A stretch of 64,000 nucleotides of DNA from Candidatus Thiodiazotropha sp. (ex Epidulcina cf. delphinae). Its GTDB lineage: Bacteria > Pseudomonadota > Gammaproteobacteria > Chromatiales > Chromatiaceae. The notes below the pieces were generated by a model that did not search any database, was not told the origin of the DNA, and saw only the letters and a program-made list of their open reading frames with translations. Shown here in pieces: positions 33,401 through 41,595 of the stretch (positions are counted from its first letter, which is position 1; the number at the start of each line of letters is the position of its first letter). Position numbers and translations under genes: made by a program. The stretch covers positions 1-64,000 of the forward strand of contig JAHXHS010000012.1 in assembly GCA_025656455.1 (NCBI GenBank), read 5' to 3'.

Positions 33401-35559
33401 TCATCCCGTTGTTCAGCATCCAGCCGTTGCAGGAGGAGGCGGCCGATCTGGAGGTGGACGGCCCGTTTCCGGGCATCGTCGATCAGCGAATAGGCTGCTT
33501 GGTGCACGCGATCGTGAAGGAACCGGTAGCTCAGGTCCCGATGATCGATACCCGGCTCCTCGGTGAACAGCCGGGTATCGCTTGCCGGGTAGATCAAGCC
33601 GTATTGCACGGCGGGCAACAGCGCTTCCGAGCACTGGCTCATCGATCGTTCATGAACGATGGCCACTGTCTTGAGATCGAATCTTTCACCAATGGCGGCT
33701 GCCAGTTTGAGTACTGCCTGGGTGGGCTCGGGGAGCCGGTGAATCTTCTCCACCATCAAATCCACCACACTGTCGGCGATCTCCGCCCCGGCGATGCGCT
33801 TCAGGTCCCAGCCCCATTGTCCCTGCTCGGGATTGAAGGTAATGCATTCACTGCTATACAGGGCCTGCAGGAGCTGAGTGAGAAAAAACGGGTTGCCGAG
33901 GGTCTTCTCCATACAGATCCCTGCCAGGGCCTCTACCTTTCCCTCCTCAGTATGCAAACTGTCTGCGATCAGCGCCCTGGCGTGCTGCAACGTCAGGGGC
34001 TGGAGGGTGATTTCCGATAGGGAGGCGTGGGATTTGCGAATCTGATCCAGCGTCAGACTCAACGGATGGGCGGCATCCACCTCGTTGTCGCGGTAGGTCC
34101 CCAGAATCAGCAAATGCTGGGTGTCGCCGTCACACATGAACAGCTCCAGAAGCCGCAGCGAAGCGGCATCGGCCCATTGCAGATCGTCCAAAAACAGCGT
34201 CAGGGGGTATTCGGTGCTGGAGAAAGCCTGGATGAAGTGTTGGAACACCAGATCGAAGCGGTTTTGCGACTCCTGGGGCGGCAGCTCCGGAATCGCGGGC
34301 TGGGGGCCTATGATGTGCTCCACTTCAGGAATAACCGCCGCCACCACCTGACCGTTCGGGGTCAGTGCGCCCAGCAAGCGCCGTCGCCACCGCTGGATGC
34401 TCGCCTCGCTCTCTGATAACAGTTGCCTGACCAACGCCTTGAAGGCTTGAATGAACGCCTGATAGGGCATACTGCGGTTGAGTGGGTCGAATTTACCCAT
34501 CGCAAAATAGCCCCGCCTTTCCACAACGGGCTTCTGGATCTCATGCACGAGGGTCGTCTTCCCCACCCCTGAATAGCCACCGATCATCACCAGCTCACCG
34601 CTTCCTCGATTGGCTCGCTCGAGGGCGTCGAGCAGAACTGCGCTCTCCTCTTCCCTGCCGTAGAGCTTCTGTGAGACGGTGAAAGTGCTTGATATATCCA
34701 CCTTGCCGGGAGTGAAAGGCTCTGGCGTGTGGCCGGGCCACAACTGCCGCACGCAGGCTTCAAGATCGTGCCTCAGCCCGTAGCTGCTTTGATAGCGCTC
34801 CTCCGCGGTCTTGGCCAGCAGTTTCATAATCACCGCAGAAAGCCCCTCCGGGATGGCCGGGTCCATGACGTGGGGAGGGACAGGTTGTCTGGCGATATGC
34901 GCATGCACCAGCTCCATGGCATCGTCCGTCGAGAAAGGCGGTTGGCCGGTGACCAACTCATACAGGCTGGCGCCTAGAGAGTATAAGTCACTACGGTAGT
35001 CCAATAGCCGGTTGATGCGCCCTGTCTGCTCCGGAGAGATGTAGGCCAGGGTGCCTTCCACCACATCGGGAGAGAACGGCATGGCCCTCCCCGCCGGCAG
35101 CACCGCAGCGAAACCCATATCGATGAGCTTGACCTCGTTGCTCTCCCGGTTCCATACGATGTTGGATGGATTGATATCCTTGTGAACCATTTGCCGGGCA
35201 TGCAGGGTCTCCATCGCTTGCGCCACTTTGAGGGCGATGTGCAGGCAATCCTCGAGGCCTGGGCGCTCAACGCTCAGGATGCGGTCGATTGAGGTGCCGC
35301 CGAAATCTTCCAGCACCAGCGTGGCCGTCTTACCCCGCTCTTCGTAGCCGATGACCTTGATGATGTTATCGTCATCCAGGCCCTTGGCGTTCTCATATTC
35401 CACGCGCAGGCGGTCAAGCTCCCTCTGGCCTGGGTACTCACTGCGCAAGGTCTTCAGGATGACGGGGCGACCGTCTTCCCGGTGGCGTGCGCGATAGATG
35501 AGAGTGAGTGCGCCTTCATGAATTTTTTCACTGATCCGGTATTCGGCGGGCACGGACAT
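30460..35559 (-). CDS. serine/threonine kinase - AAA ATPase - GAF - GGDEF signalling protein
   Basis: This is a 1699-residue multidomain sensor. Residues about 9-270 form a eukaryotic-type kinase fold with VHKDINPSNIVWN (catalytic Asp) and LIDMGFAA in place of DFG. The glycine loop (EGALTLIYRA) is degenerate, so activity is uncertain. About 295-560 is a STAND/AAA-type ATPase with Walker A GGYSGVGKTTL and the LFLDDLQWAD Walker B. A long helical (TPR-like) region extends to about 1280. A GAF domain lies about 1305-1470, a coiled coil about 1475-1535 and a GGDEF domain 1535-1699 with GGEEF (1615-1619) and an upstream RTSD I-site. Diguanylate cyclase activity with product inhibition is expected. 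It is transcribed alone. Confidence 0.9.
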   Translation of the reverse strand: MSVPAEYRISEKIHEGALTLIYRARHREDGRPVILKTLRSEYPGQRELDRLRVEYENAKGLDDDNIIKVIGYEERGKTATLVLEDFGGTSIDRILSVERPGLEDCLHIALKVAQAMETLHARQMVHKDINPSNIVWNRESNEVKLIDMGFAAVLPAGRAMPFSPDVVEGTLAYISPEQTGRINRLLDYRSDLYSLGASLYELVTGQPPFSTDDAMELVHAHIARQPVPPHVMDPAIPEGLSAVIMKLLAKTAEERYQSSYGLRHDLEACVRQLWPGHTPEPFTPGKVDISSTFTVSQKLYGREEESAVLLDALERANRGSGELVMIGGYSGVGKTTLVHEIQKPVVERRGYFAMGKFDPLNRSMPYQAFIQAFKALVRQLLSESEASIQRWRRRLLGALTPNGQVVAAVIPEVEHIIGPQPAIPELPPQESQNRFDLVFQHFIQAFSSTEYPLTLFLDDLQWADAASLRLLELFMCDGDTQHLLILGTYRDNEVDAAHPLSLTLDQIRKSHASLSEITLQPLTLQHARALIADSLHTEEGKVEALAGICMEKTLGNPFFLTQLLQALYSSECITFNPEQGQWGWDLKRIAGAEIADSVVDLMVEKIHRLPEPTQAVLKLAAAIGERFDLKTVAIVHERSMSQCSEALLPAVQYGLIYPASDTRLFTEEPGIDHRDLSYRFLHDRVHQAAYSLIDDARKRAVHLQIGRLLLQRLDAEQRDEQVFKLVNHFNLGIALITAPKEREQLARLNLQAGQKAKRSAANSAAFGYLTQGIELLTESAWDDSHALAMTLHEEAAEAAYLSQRYEEMETLLEQVLAHTRAVLEKAKAYRIRILANTARYRLKEAVETGLEFLDCLDIHFPLPADQEYIGARLTHIGKALGERSIDSLSRLPKMTDPRALAVMETLTTLASPAYNYSPELFLLLVLKQVELSLSRGNAADSAFAYSTYALVLCAVEERYDDGDAFGRLSIDLMRRLKAESFKAKIYLDVYLFVHHWKHPLRETLKPLLEAYRSGLDQGDLLFAALSAHVYCHHTLFSARSLPETAEEFTAYHAAIARLDQQAVLHWTEIFQQTVLNLVGRNDEPLNLNGEAFSEVDKAYLFKEENDKTACFLYHFNKLILCCLFGVYDQALVHAQRAEDYLHSVMGIIHVPLCRFYASLTRLALTGSAEGVQREALLATVTPYREQLKQWADSAPMNYAHKYLLVEAENWRVLGKSDKAETCYDQAATLAAENGYTHDEALANELAGRYYLEKGRLKIARLYLRDALYAYSRWGAEAKVRALQEKYGELFVAMETHSLRSGTERLGSSGETSMHSLDLASVLRVSQTITAEIVLERLLDKVMTTVMENAGAQRGFLISGNQEGRLGIEVEAHSAVKTRKVFKPGPLADRDDLSAAIVHYVARTGETLVLIDAANEGLFIADPYVLEHHPKSILCMPLSNRGRLTVILYLENNLITDAFTPDHLELLNLLSSQMAVSIENAKLYEGLEERVGERTGQLNDKVEELSQAYETLKQTQSELKHANAKLERDKELLQELSSTDRLTSLYNRSKLEELFEYELNQCRRYNTPLSLIMIDLDHFKAVNDSYGHHAGDLVLQDMAAILTRSSRTSDVVARWGGEEFLILAPKTDLDHAAQLAEKIRAAVEAHPFAEVGKRTGSFGVACYRERDTLTSLLQRADLAMYQAKKEGRNQVVVGRDDTSA

Positions 35560-35922
35560 GATAGATCCTCATCTGGATTCTCACGACCTTGTGTGAACCT
35601 TATTACTCCATCTTACAAAGTTTATCATCTGCGGAGCATGTTGTATTGGAAGGTAAAAATATCCGCTGTTCCTGAAATTCGCAAAAGCCGCTTCGCCTGG
35701 TACGGCCCTGACTCGGGTATTTGGCGAGATTTCGCACAACTCCCCTGTGAAGTATTCCGCAGATCGATTCCGCTCCATGGTCGATGCTTAGACCATTGGG
35801 AATTCAGAATCTAATTCCCCTTCGAATGGCGGCGGCGCATGCTGCCTCCTTCCCCATGCACAACTGCATCCATCATCAAGGAGGAGATATCCGATCATGT
35901 CAGCTATCCGCTTAACATTTGA

Positions 35923-36053
35923 CATTACCGATGGCGCCGCCGATGATCAGAGAGAGGGCCACGGCGGTCCACTGCTCTTCCCGTGTCAGACGCCATAGCC
36001 AGGCAATCAACACCAGGGTGGCAGCGATTGCCAGGATGATTAATGAAGCTATT
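35923..36053 (-). pseudogene. lspA: fragment of a second lspA (signal peptidase II)
   Basis: About 131 bp closely resemble the interior of the intact lspA (about 43390-43520). Read on the minus strand the frame stays open and encodes AIAATLVLIAWLWRLTREEQ followed by WTAVALSLIIGGAIGNV. The intact protein reads AIGVTLVLIAWLWRLTRQEK followed by the same segment. Both ends of the gene are missing. Several differences are synonymous, so it looks like a relic of a diverged copy rather than a fresh duplication. The rest of 35560-36061 holds no other recognisable gene. Confidence 0.75.
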
Positions 36054-36061
36054 CCTTAATG

Positions 36062-38512
36062 TTACCGTGTATTGAATCCATCTAAAGAAATCGGCTCACT
36101 GAAGTAAAATCCCTGATACTCATCGACACCTGCCTGACTAAGCCACTGTAACTGTTCCACTCGTTCAACACCTTCCGCAACTACATTCAGGTTCATGATT
36201 CTGGCCATCGCAATCAGCGCCATGCATATACCAACCGCATAGTTATCCACGGGAAGATCCTTGATAAAGCTATAGTCAAGTTTCAGACTATCTAAATCAA
36301 AATCCCGGAGATAGGTAAATGAGGAATAACCGGTGCCAAAATCATCTACAGCAATGCGAACACCTAGTTTTTTCAGGCTTCGCACAATATTTCTACTCAG
36401 TTCAAAATCATCGACCAAGCTGCTCTCAGTAATCTCCAATTCCAGTCGACCAGGATCGAAGCCCGTTTTTTTCAAGATAGATTCAACTCGGCTGGAAAAA
36501 TCACCTTGATTGAACTGGTGAATAGAAACATTGACATTCAAACGCAATGGTTGATCGGTTAAGTGGTCATTGGAGAGCATATCCAGACAAGCCCTCTCCA
36601 GTACCCAATCACCCAATTCAACGATCAGGCCCGAATTTTCCAGAAATGGGAGAAACTCTGTAGGTTCCAATGTGCCACGACGAGGATTATCCCAGCGTAA
36701 CAAAGCTTCCATCGCGGTTGGAATACCCGTTTTTGTATAAACTAGCGGTTGATAGAGCAAGTGAAAACTTTTCAACTCCAAAGCTTCAATAAGTTCATTC
36801 TCAAGCTGTAAAATTCCATCCTCACTTGAACCCAAGAGATGGCTATAAACACGATATTGGCCACGACCGCTTCTTTTTGCCTGATACATGGCCATATCTG
36901 CCTTTTGCACCAGACTACCAAGATCATCTTTAGCAAAAGGATAGAAAACCATTCCGATACTACAACTGATATAGACCTTTCTCCCCTCTATCTCGAATGG
37001 TTCCCTTATAGTCTCAGTAATTGCTTTCGCAATATTAATACTATCGTGAATAGACTTAATCTGCTCCGCGATTACAGTAAATTCATCGCCGCCCAAACGT
37101 GCTACAGTATCACCTAGGCGAAGTATCTTTTTAAGCCTCAATGCTGCCTCTTTCAGTAGACGATCACCCGCCAAATGGCCAAGACTGTCATTTACCTTCT
37201 TAAACTGATCAAGATCGATAAACATCAAAGCGATCAGGTATTCACCACGCTCTGCTTGCTCCATGGCATGCTTGAGACGGTCACGAAATAGTTGTCGATT
37301 CGGCAGATTGGTAAGGCCGTCATATTGAGCAAGATAACGTATGTGCTCCTCATTTCTTCGTCGCTCACTCACATCCTGCGCAACACAAATGATCTGCTTA
37401 GGCATACCCTTTAGTTTTAGATAGGCGCCTGATAGCGAGACTAATATCTGTTGACCATTAGCTGTCAAATATCTAGCGTCCAGACTGTCTGCGTCATCTT
37501 CCATAACCTGAGATAGCCATTTTTTCACACGTTCACTATCCCGATAATCAATCAATTCCAGATAAGATTTATTCTCCAGCTTGTCCCTGGCGTAGCCCAA
37601 CATATCAGAAGCCGCCTGGTTAACCATCAGAATTTTTCCCTGCTCAGAAATGACGATCAACACATCACGCATGTTATTGAGAACATCATTCAAATATTGA
37701 CGTGATACTGTAGTACTGGACAAATCCCTACTCATACGATTGAAGGCGTGGATCAATTGACCAAGTTCATCTTGGCGGTTATTTTGTAACTCGATACCGT
37801 AATCTCCCTGACCAACGCGAATCGCATACTCTGATAGCTGACGGATAGGAGATACCAGCCGCCTGGATATTAATGCGGCCAACAGTAAACCGATAATAAG
37901 TAAAAAAATGGTAACGAAAATAGTTATGTATCGTCCCTGTTGCTCAAACTTCGATATCAGATTGGTCAAGCGATCTGTCATTTTCGCTGAATTGAGCAAC
38001 TGATCTCTCCTGGATAGACCAATCCTGACCCATCCCAATATCTCATCAGCGATAAATATTGGAGAGACAATTTCCATCGCACTCTGCGACTCCAGTAACA
38101 GAGGCGTTGATTCCTTTGATATCCAGTTAAGAATCTCATGAATTTCAAGACGTTTGCCGTAATCATCCAACACCTCTGTTCCATCATGGACAATCACTCC
38201 TTCAGGATCAATTACCATCACATGGTGTATATCATCCAATTGTTCGATGCTCTGCAGTAGTTGAAAAATGGCCAGCATGTCAACATCATAGAGAGGATTG
38301 ACCAGGTCTTGGCTTAGAATCTTGCTTAAGGTTGTAAGGCGTTTGGTTGCTTCACCATGGAGTGCTTCACTCATGGTGCTATTACTGGTAATTTTGATGG
38401 TCGTGAAGAGATCACGAAACTGAAAGAAAAACATCGCCGCTAGAATAAGAGCCACAAATACAATACCACCTCCAATGGCGACTGTATAACGAAACTGCAG
38501 ATTCTTTGGCAT
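36062..38512 (-). CDS. membrane sensor with HAMP, PAS, GGDEF and EAL domains
   Basis: This 816-residue c-di-GMP enzyme has TM1 (about 9-31), a periplasmic sensor region (about 32-194), TM2 (about 196-216), HAMP (about 217-270), PAS (about 272-385), GGDEF (about 395-555) and EAL (about 570-812). The cyclase motif RLGGDEF is intact (474-478) with an I-site R465-L-G-D468. The phosphodiesterase motifs EALLRW (602-607), ELEITES and DDFGTGYS are also intact, so both activities are possible. It is the last gene of a three-gene set, six bases after a PhnD-like binding protein gene. That suggests its periplasmic region senses the binding protein or its ligand. Confidence 0.92.
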   Translation of the reverse strand: MPKNLQFRYTVAIGGGIVFVALILAAMFFFQFRDLFTTIKITSNSTMSEALHGEATKRLTTLSKILSQDLVNPLYDVDMLAIFQLLQSIEQLDDIHHVMVIDPEGVIVHDGTEVLDDYGKRLEIHEILNWISKESTPLLLESQSAMEIVSPIFIADEILGWVRIGLSRRDQLLNSAKMTDRLTNLISKFEQQGRYITIFVTIFLLIIGLLLAALISRRLVSPIRQLSEYAIRVGQGDYGIELQNNRQDELGQLIHAFNRMSRDLSSTTVSRQYLNDVLNNMRDVLIVISEQGKILMVNQAASDMLGYARDKLENKSYLELIDYRDSERVKKWLSQVMEDDADSLDARYLTANGQQILVSLSGAYLKLKGMPKQIICVAQDVSERRRNEEHIRYLAQYDGLTNLPNRQLFRDRLKHAMEQAERGEYLIALMFIDLDQFKKVNDSLGHLAGDRLLKEAALRLKKILRLGDTVARLGGDEFTVIAEQIKSIHDSINIAKAITETIREPFEIEGRKVYISCSIGMVFYPFAKDDLGSLVQKADMAMYQAKRSGRGQYRVYSHLLGSSEDGILQLENELIEALELKSFHLLYQPLVYTKTGIPTAMEALLRWDNPRRGTLEPTEFLPFLENSGLIVELGDWVLERACLDMLSNDHLTDQPLRLNVNVSIHQFNQGDFSSRVESILKKTGFDPGRLELEITESSLVDDFELSRNIVRSLKKLGVRIAVDDFGTGYSSFTYLRDFDLDSLKLDYSFIKDLPVDNYAVGICMALIAMARIMNLNVVAEGVERVEQLQWLSQAGVDEYQGFYFSEPISLDGFNTR

Positions 38513-38518
38513 TCTAGG

Positions 38519-39448
38519 TTAGAGCACTGGGTCAACTACGTCCATTATTTGGCGTAGATTGTATATCATCGTTTCCTGATCTCTGCTCAACTTATCGAAT
38601 TTTTTCGTTCGTTGATAGGCATGCAATACGGGTGCTGCCTGTGGATCATTGCCAGCTTGTAATAGAATTTCTTCAAGCCGCTTACGAATAGCCGGATCGA
38701 TGTCTTGGCGCACCATCTCAACTGCACGTATAATCGGGGAAGTGCGCATAAAAATTGATAACTTTGCACGATACTTTGAGGGTAGATGATCCTCCTTGTT
38801 CCAATCCGTGTTACTAAAAGCTCCTGCATCGACAATACCCATATGTACCAGGGTCGCAATATTGATCTCTTCTCGCGCAAATACAAAACCGACCATATCG
38901 GCAGGAGGTTTTTCTCTTATGTTTCTCAGTTTAATCAACCTCAATCCCTTTTCCAACATTGCATAGACAGGTAGATAGAATGCTGATGTAGAGGCTGGAT
39001 CCTCAAGCGCGATCACCTTTCCTACCAGGTCCTCCAGCTTGTTAATATTTGATTTTTCCAATGAAAAAAATACTGAATGGTATTCAGGAACGCCTTTTTT
39101 CCATTTTCGCACCAATATTTCAGCGCCACTTTTTTCGTGTAAGTATGCGGCAGCAATTGGTGTTTCAGTCACCCAATCCACGTCTCCTCTACGCACCATA
39201 TCGGCCAGCTGCTCCTTACTCCTGACCATTCTGATCTTACCCTTCCTAATACCTAAATCCTGCATTCTCTCGACTGCATACTTCACCATAGGTTTGAGGT
39301 ATCTATAGTGTTTCTTCGGATTGTGACTGATTTTTCCAATTACGAGCGTATCGGGATCTTTAGAACTGGCATAGGTTTGAACTGCCGGGAAACAGCATCC
39401 GAGAATAAGCAGCACGAGCATCCCTTTGCTCAATAACCTATTATTCAT
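38519..39448 (-). CDS. PhnD-like periplasmic substrate-binding protein
   Basis: This 309-residue exported protein has a signal peptide (about 1-27) and the phosphate/phosphonate-binding PhnD family layout: VIGKISHNPKKHYRYLKPMV, DWVTETPIAAAYLHEKSGAE, VIALEDPASTSAFYLPVYAM, then DAGAFSNTDWNKEDH. No ABC permease or ATPase is nearby. Its ATG directly follows the porin's TGA (TGAATG), and a GGDEF-EAL receptor gene begins six bases after its stop. It is therefore more likely a ligand-sensing partner of that receptor than a transport component. The ligand (phosphate, phosphite, phosphonate or another oxyanion) is unknown. Confidence 0.85.
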   Translation of the reverse strand: MNNRLLSKGMLVLLILGCCFPAVQTYASSKDPDTLVIGKISHNPKKHYRYLKPMVKYAVERMQDLGIRKGKIRMVRSKEQLADMVRRGDVDWVTETPIAAAYLHEKSGAEILVRKWKKGVPEYHSVFFSLEKSNINKLEDLVGKVIALEDPASTSAFYLPVYAMLEKGLRLIKLRNIREKPPADMVGFVFAREEINIATLVHMGIVDAGAFSNTDWNKEDHLPSKYRAKLSIFMRTSPIIRAVEMVRQDIDPAIRKRLEEILLQAGNDPQAAPVLHAYQRTKKFDKLSRDQETMIYNLRQIMDVVDPVL

Positions 39449-40675
39449 TCAGAAATCCGCCTGAGCCCTAAACTGGAGCAAGGTCGGCTCATCCTCGCCA
39501 TTCACGTCACCATCTGCGTCTGCAAAAATATCATTCTCCACAAAAATGTAGTTCGCCATTAAACGGATCTGTGGATTGAGATACCAATTGACACCTAAGG
39601 TAACATTGTCACTCGATCCACCCTCAATCCCAACATCATTAAGATCCAGTGTGCTGTAACGAGCCGCCAACTCAACAGCGCCATATTCATTGAGCGGTCG
39701 AACACGCCCAAACCGACCGGTTCTCTGTTTATACTGGCGGCTCTCACCCGTCAAAAACCAACTTCCCTGAAGGTACCAACCACTAAAGCTTGGATCCTCG
39801 TACGCCTTGCGCTCTAAATTTGCTTGGATCAGCTCACCTTGTAATGAGAGTGATCCCGATACCCATGCCCCCTCAAAGCCAAACAGGGTTAGGGAATCGC
39901 TTTGACTTAGTTTCCCGCTGTCGAGATAACGGATATCGGTTAGATGTGATTCATGGCGTGAATCAAAACGAAATTCCTGCTCATCGTCTAATTTCCTGTA
40001 GCTTACAGCCAATCCCAGGTGTAGCGCCGATCGCTCCTCTGCAAAGGGCGCATAAGTCAAACGGCTTGTAGCCCCCCACCCTTCATCACCTTCATCATCT
40101 ACATCGTCATTATAATCATCGCCGAATAGCCCTGCAGAGAGGGTGATCTGCTCGCCTACCCAGTTAATCCCAAATCCCAGACTACGCCCAGGCACCATGG
40201 CATTAGGTAATGCTCGCTCCATGAAGGTCAGATACTTATTACTGGTCATCTCCTCCAGGCTGAAGGGCTCTTTAAAGTGACCGATTGTGTAACGCCAAGG
40301 ATAGTTGGCATCATAACCAAGCCAGGCATCCTTGACATCCGTTTCTCCATCAGAAAAATCGATGCTCAATTCATAGATGAAGTCAGCATAAAGCCGCCCT
40401 TCTAAATCCAATCTGATATCACGCAACTCAGAGCCGTTACCAAGGGTATTTTTGTCCTCACTATAGACAGCTGCATCAATTAGAACCCTACCGCCAAGTT
40501 GCAACGAAAATTCACCGTCAGTGGTGGTGACCTCAATCCCTCCTTTGGTGGAAATTATGGCATCATGAGGTTGTGTTCTGACGTGATCAACCGACAGTGG
40601 TTCCAATACATTTTGTTGTCCTAACAGCACTGAAGAGAAACAGCTGAATAACAACATTAGTACTATTTTTTTCAT
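39449..40675 (-). CDS. outer-membrane porin, phosphate-selective (OprO/OprP) type
   Basis: This 408-residue protein has a signal peptide (about 1-19). Its beta-strand-rich body starts GGIEVTTTDGEFSLQLGGRV and has IDFSDGETDVKDAWLGY, YTIGHFKEPFSLEEMTSNKY and FMERALPNAMVPGRSLGFGI, all characteristic of the OprP/OprO family. It ends with Phe (RAQADF), as outer-membrane proteins do. Family members form trimeric anion channels, some selective for phosphate or polyphosphate. It is the first gene of the porin/PhnD-like/GGDEF-EAL set, consistent with an oxyanion-related role. Confidence 0.88.
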   Translation of the reverse strand: MKKIVLMLLFSCFSSVLLGQQNVLEPLSVDHVRTQPHDAIISTKGGIEVTTTDGEFSLQLGGRVLIDAAVYSEDKNTLGNGSELRDIRLDLEGRLYADFIYELSIDFSDGETDVKDAWLGYDANYPWRYTIGHFKEPFSLEEMTSNKYLTFMERALPNAMVPGRSLGFGINWVGEQITLSAGLFGDDYNDDVDDEGDEGWGATSRLTYAPFAEERSALHLGLAVSYRKLDDEQEFRFDSRHESHLTDIRYLDSGKLSQSDSLTLFGFEGAWVSGSLSLQGELIQANLERKAYEDPSFSGWYLQGSWFLTGESRQYKQRTGRFGRVRPLNEYGAVELAARYSTLDLNDVGIEGGSSDNVTLGVNWYLNPQIRLMANYIFVENDIFADADGDVNGEDEPTLLQFRAQADF

Positions 40676-40725
40676 GGACGGCCGCTGACCTCAAGTAGAG
40701 TATTGAAAGTATAAACACCCTTTTT

Positions 40726-40997
40726 CTAGGGCCTGTTAACACTAATTTGACAGCCACTGCCAAGGCCCTGTTTTTGCCCAGCAAGGCAGAAGGAGCGCCG
40801 TGTAGCTGGGCCTACATAAGCGACTGATAACGCCGCTGGGCGAAAACAGGGCCTTGGCCCTTCGGGTTGCGCCTGAAAAAGCGCCACTCGGCGTTACTCG
40901 TCGCTTATTTGGAACAACCAAACTACGCTCCTCGCGCCTTGATTGGCGCTTTTTCAGGCACAACAGTGGCTATCAAATTAGTGTTAACAGGCCCTAG
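40726..40997. mobile_element. MITE-like element with GGCCTGTTAACAC ends, CTAG-flanked (copy 1)
   Basis: A 264 bp interior (40730-40993) is bounded by inverted repeats of about 30 bp (GGCCTGTTAACACTAATTTG...) and flanked by CTAG on both sides. The second copy (59908-60171) also has 264 bp and lies in the opposite internal orientation. YTAR target duplication and such ends are known for IS5-type elements. The interior can fold into long hairpins and encodes nothing. It abuts the IS91-type transposase remnant. Confidence 0.8.
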
Positions 40998-41262
40998 GAA
41001 ACCACCGCATTCCCGACGGGCCTCGATGTCGATATTGAAGACGCGCTTTAATCTTTGTGCCCAGGTCATCGCGGCGCGGCGCTCGGCCGGTGTTTGCGGT
41101 TCTTCTGAACCCTTGGCCTGGATGCCCTTGCCCCGCGCAGCCTTTGTCACCCATGCCCGATGCTTGCTGTTGGGGTCAAATATACCGTGGAATCGCGCCA
41201 GATTCATCCTGAGCTTGGGCAACAGGGCCGCCAGGCGGGCGATAAAATCGAGGGGCTCGAAG
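40998..41262 (-). pseudogene. IS91-family transposase remnant (C-terminal part)
   Basis: The minus strand encodes FIARLAALLPKLRMNLARFH, then GIFDPNSKHRAWVT, then TPAERRAAMTWAQRLKRVF and NIDIEARRECGG. This is the characteristic C-terminal region of IS91/IS801-type Y2 transposases. Upstream catalytic domains are absent: homology stops at about 41262 where TTAACCCGATACC-type repeat DNA starts. The 3' end is cut at the MITE-like element (40997). Non-functional. Confidence 0.8.
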
Positions 41263-41545
41263 ATATTAACCCGATACCATAATAGGTTGCGTTCAGGACT
41301 TCAAGCCTGCTCTTGATCAAGGCCTGGCTCGCCGGCAAGGGTGATTCCCTTGGCAAGAGCCACAACGCCGAGCAAGGGCAGGCTTGAAGCCTGGGAGCAT
41401 AAACCACACAATGCTGAATGAAAGCTATTAATTAGGGCCTGTTAACACTAATTTTGATAGCCACTGTTCAATTGCGCGCGTCGACCCTCAGGCTATTGAA
41501 CAGCTATCATTTATATATGAGACGCGAAGAAAAAAACTATAGCAT
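41263..41545. repeat. repeat debris: TTAACCCG element and a broken GGCCTGTTAACAC copy
   Basis: TTAACCCGATACC (41269) leads into GGTTGCGTTCAG and a long inverted repeat (CTTCAAGCCTGCTCTTG near 41298 with CAAGGGCAGGCTTGAAG near 41374). From 41432, TTAG-GGCCTGTTAACACTAA starts a truncated copy of the 264 bp element that breaks after about 30 bp. The next 100 bp contain ATTGAACAG...CTATC echoes of its end. No gene is present. Confidence 0.55.
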
Positions 41546-41575
41546 TAAAAAAACCTCACCCGAAGGTGAGGTTTG
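41546..41575 (-). terminator. intrinsic terminator of the beta-helix protein gene
   Basis: On the minus strand the stem AACCTCACC-TTC-GGGTGAGGTT is followed by a run of T residues. It lies 21 bp after the stop of the beta-helix gene. Confidence 0.85.
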
Positions 41576-41595
41576 AACATCAAGGGCGGAGCGTC

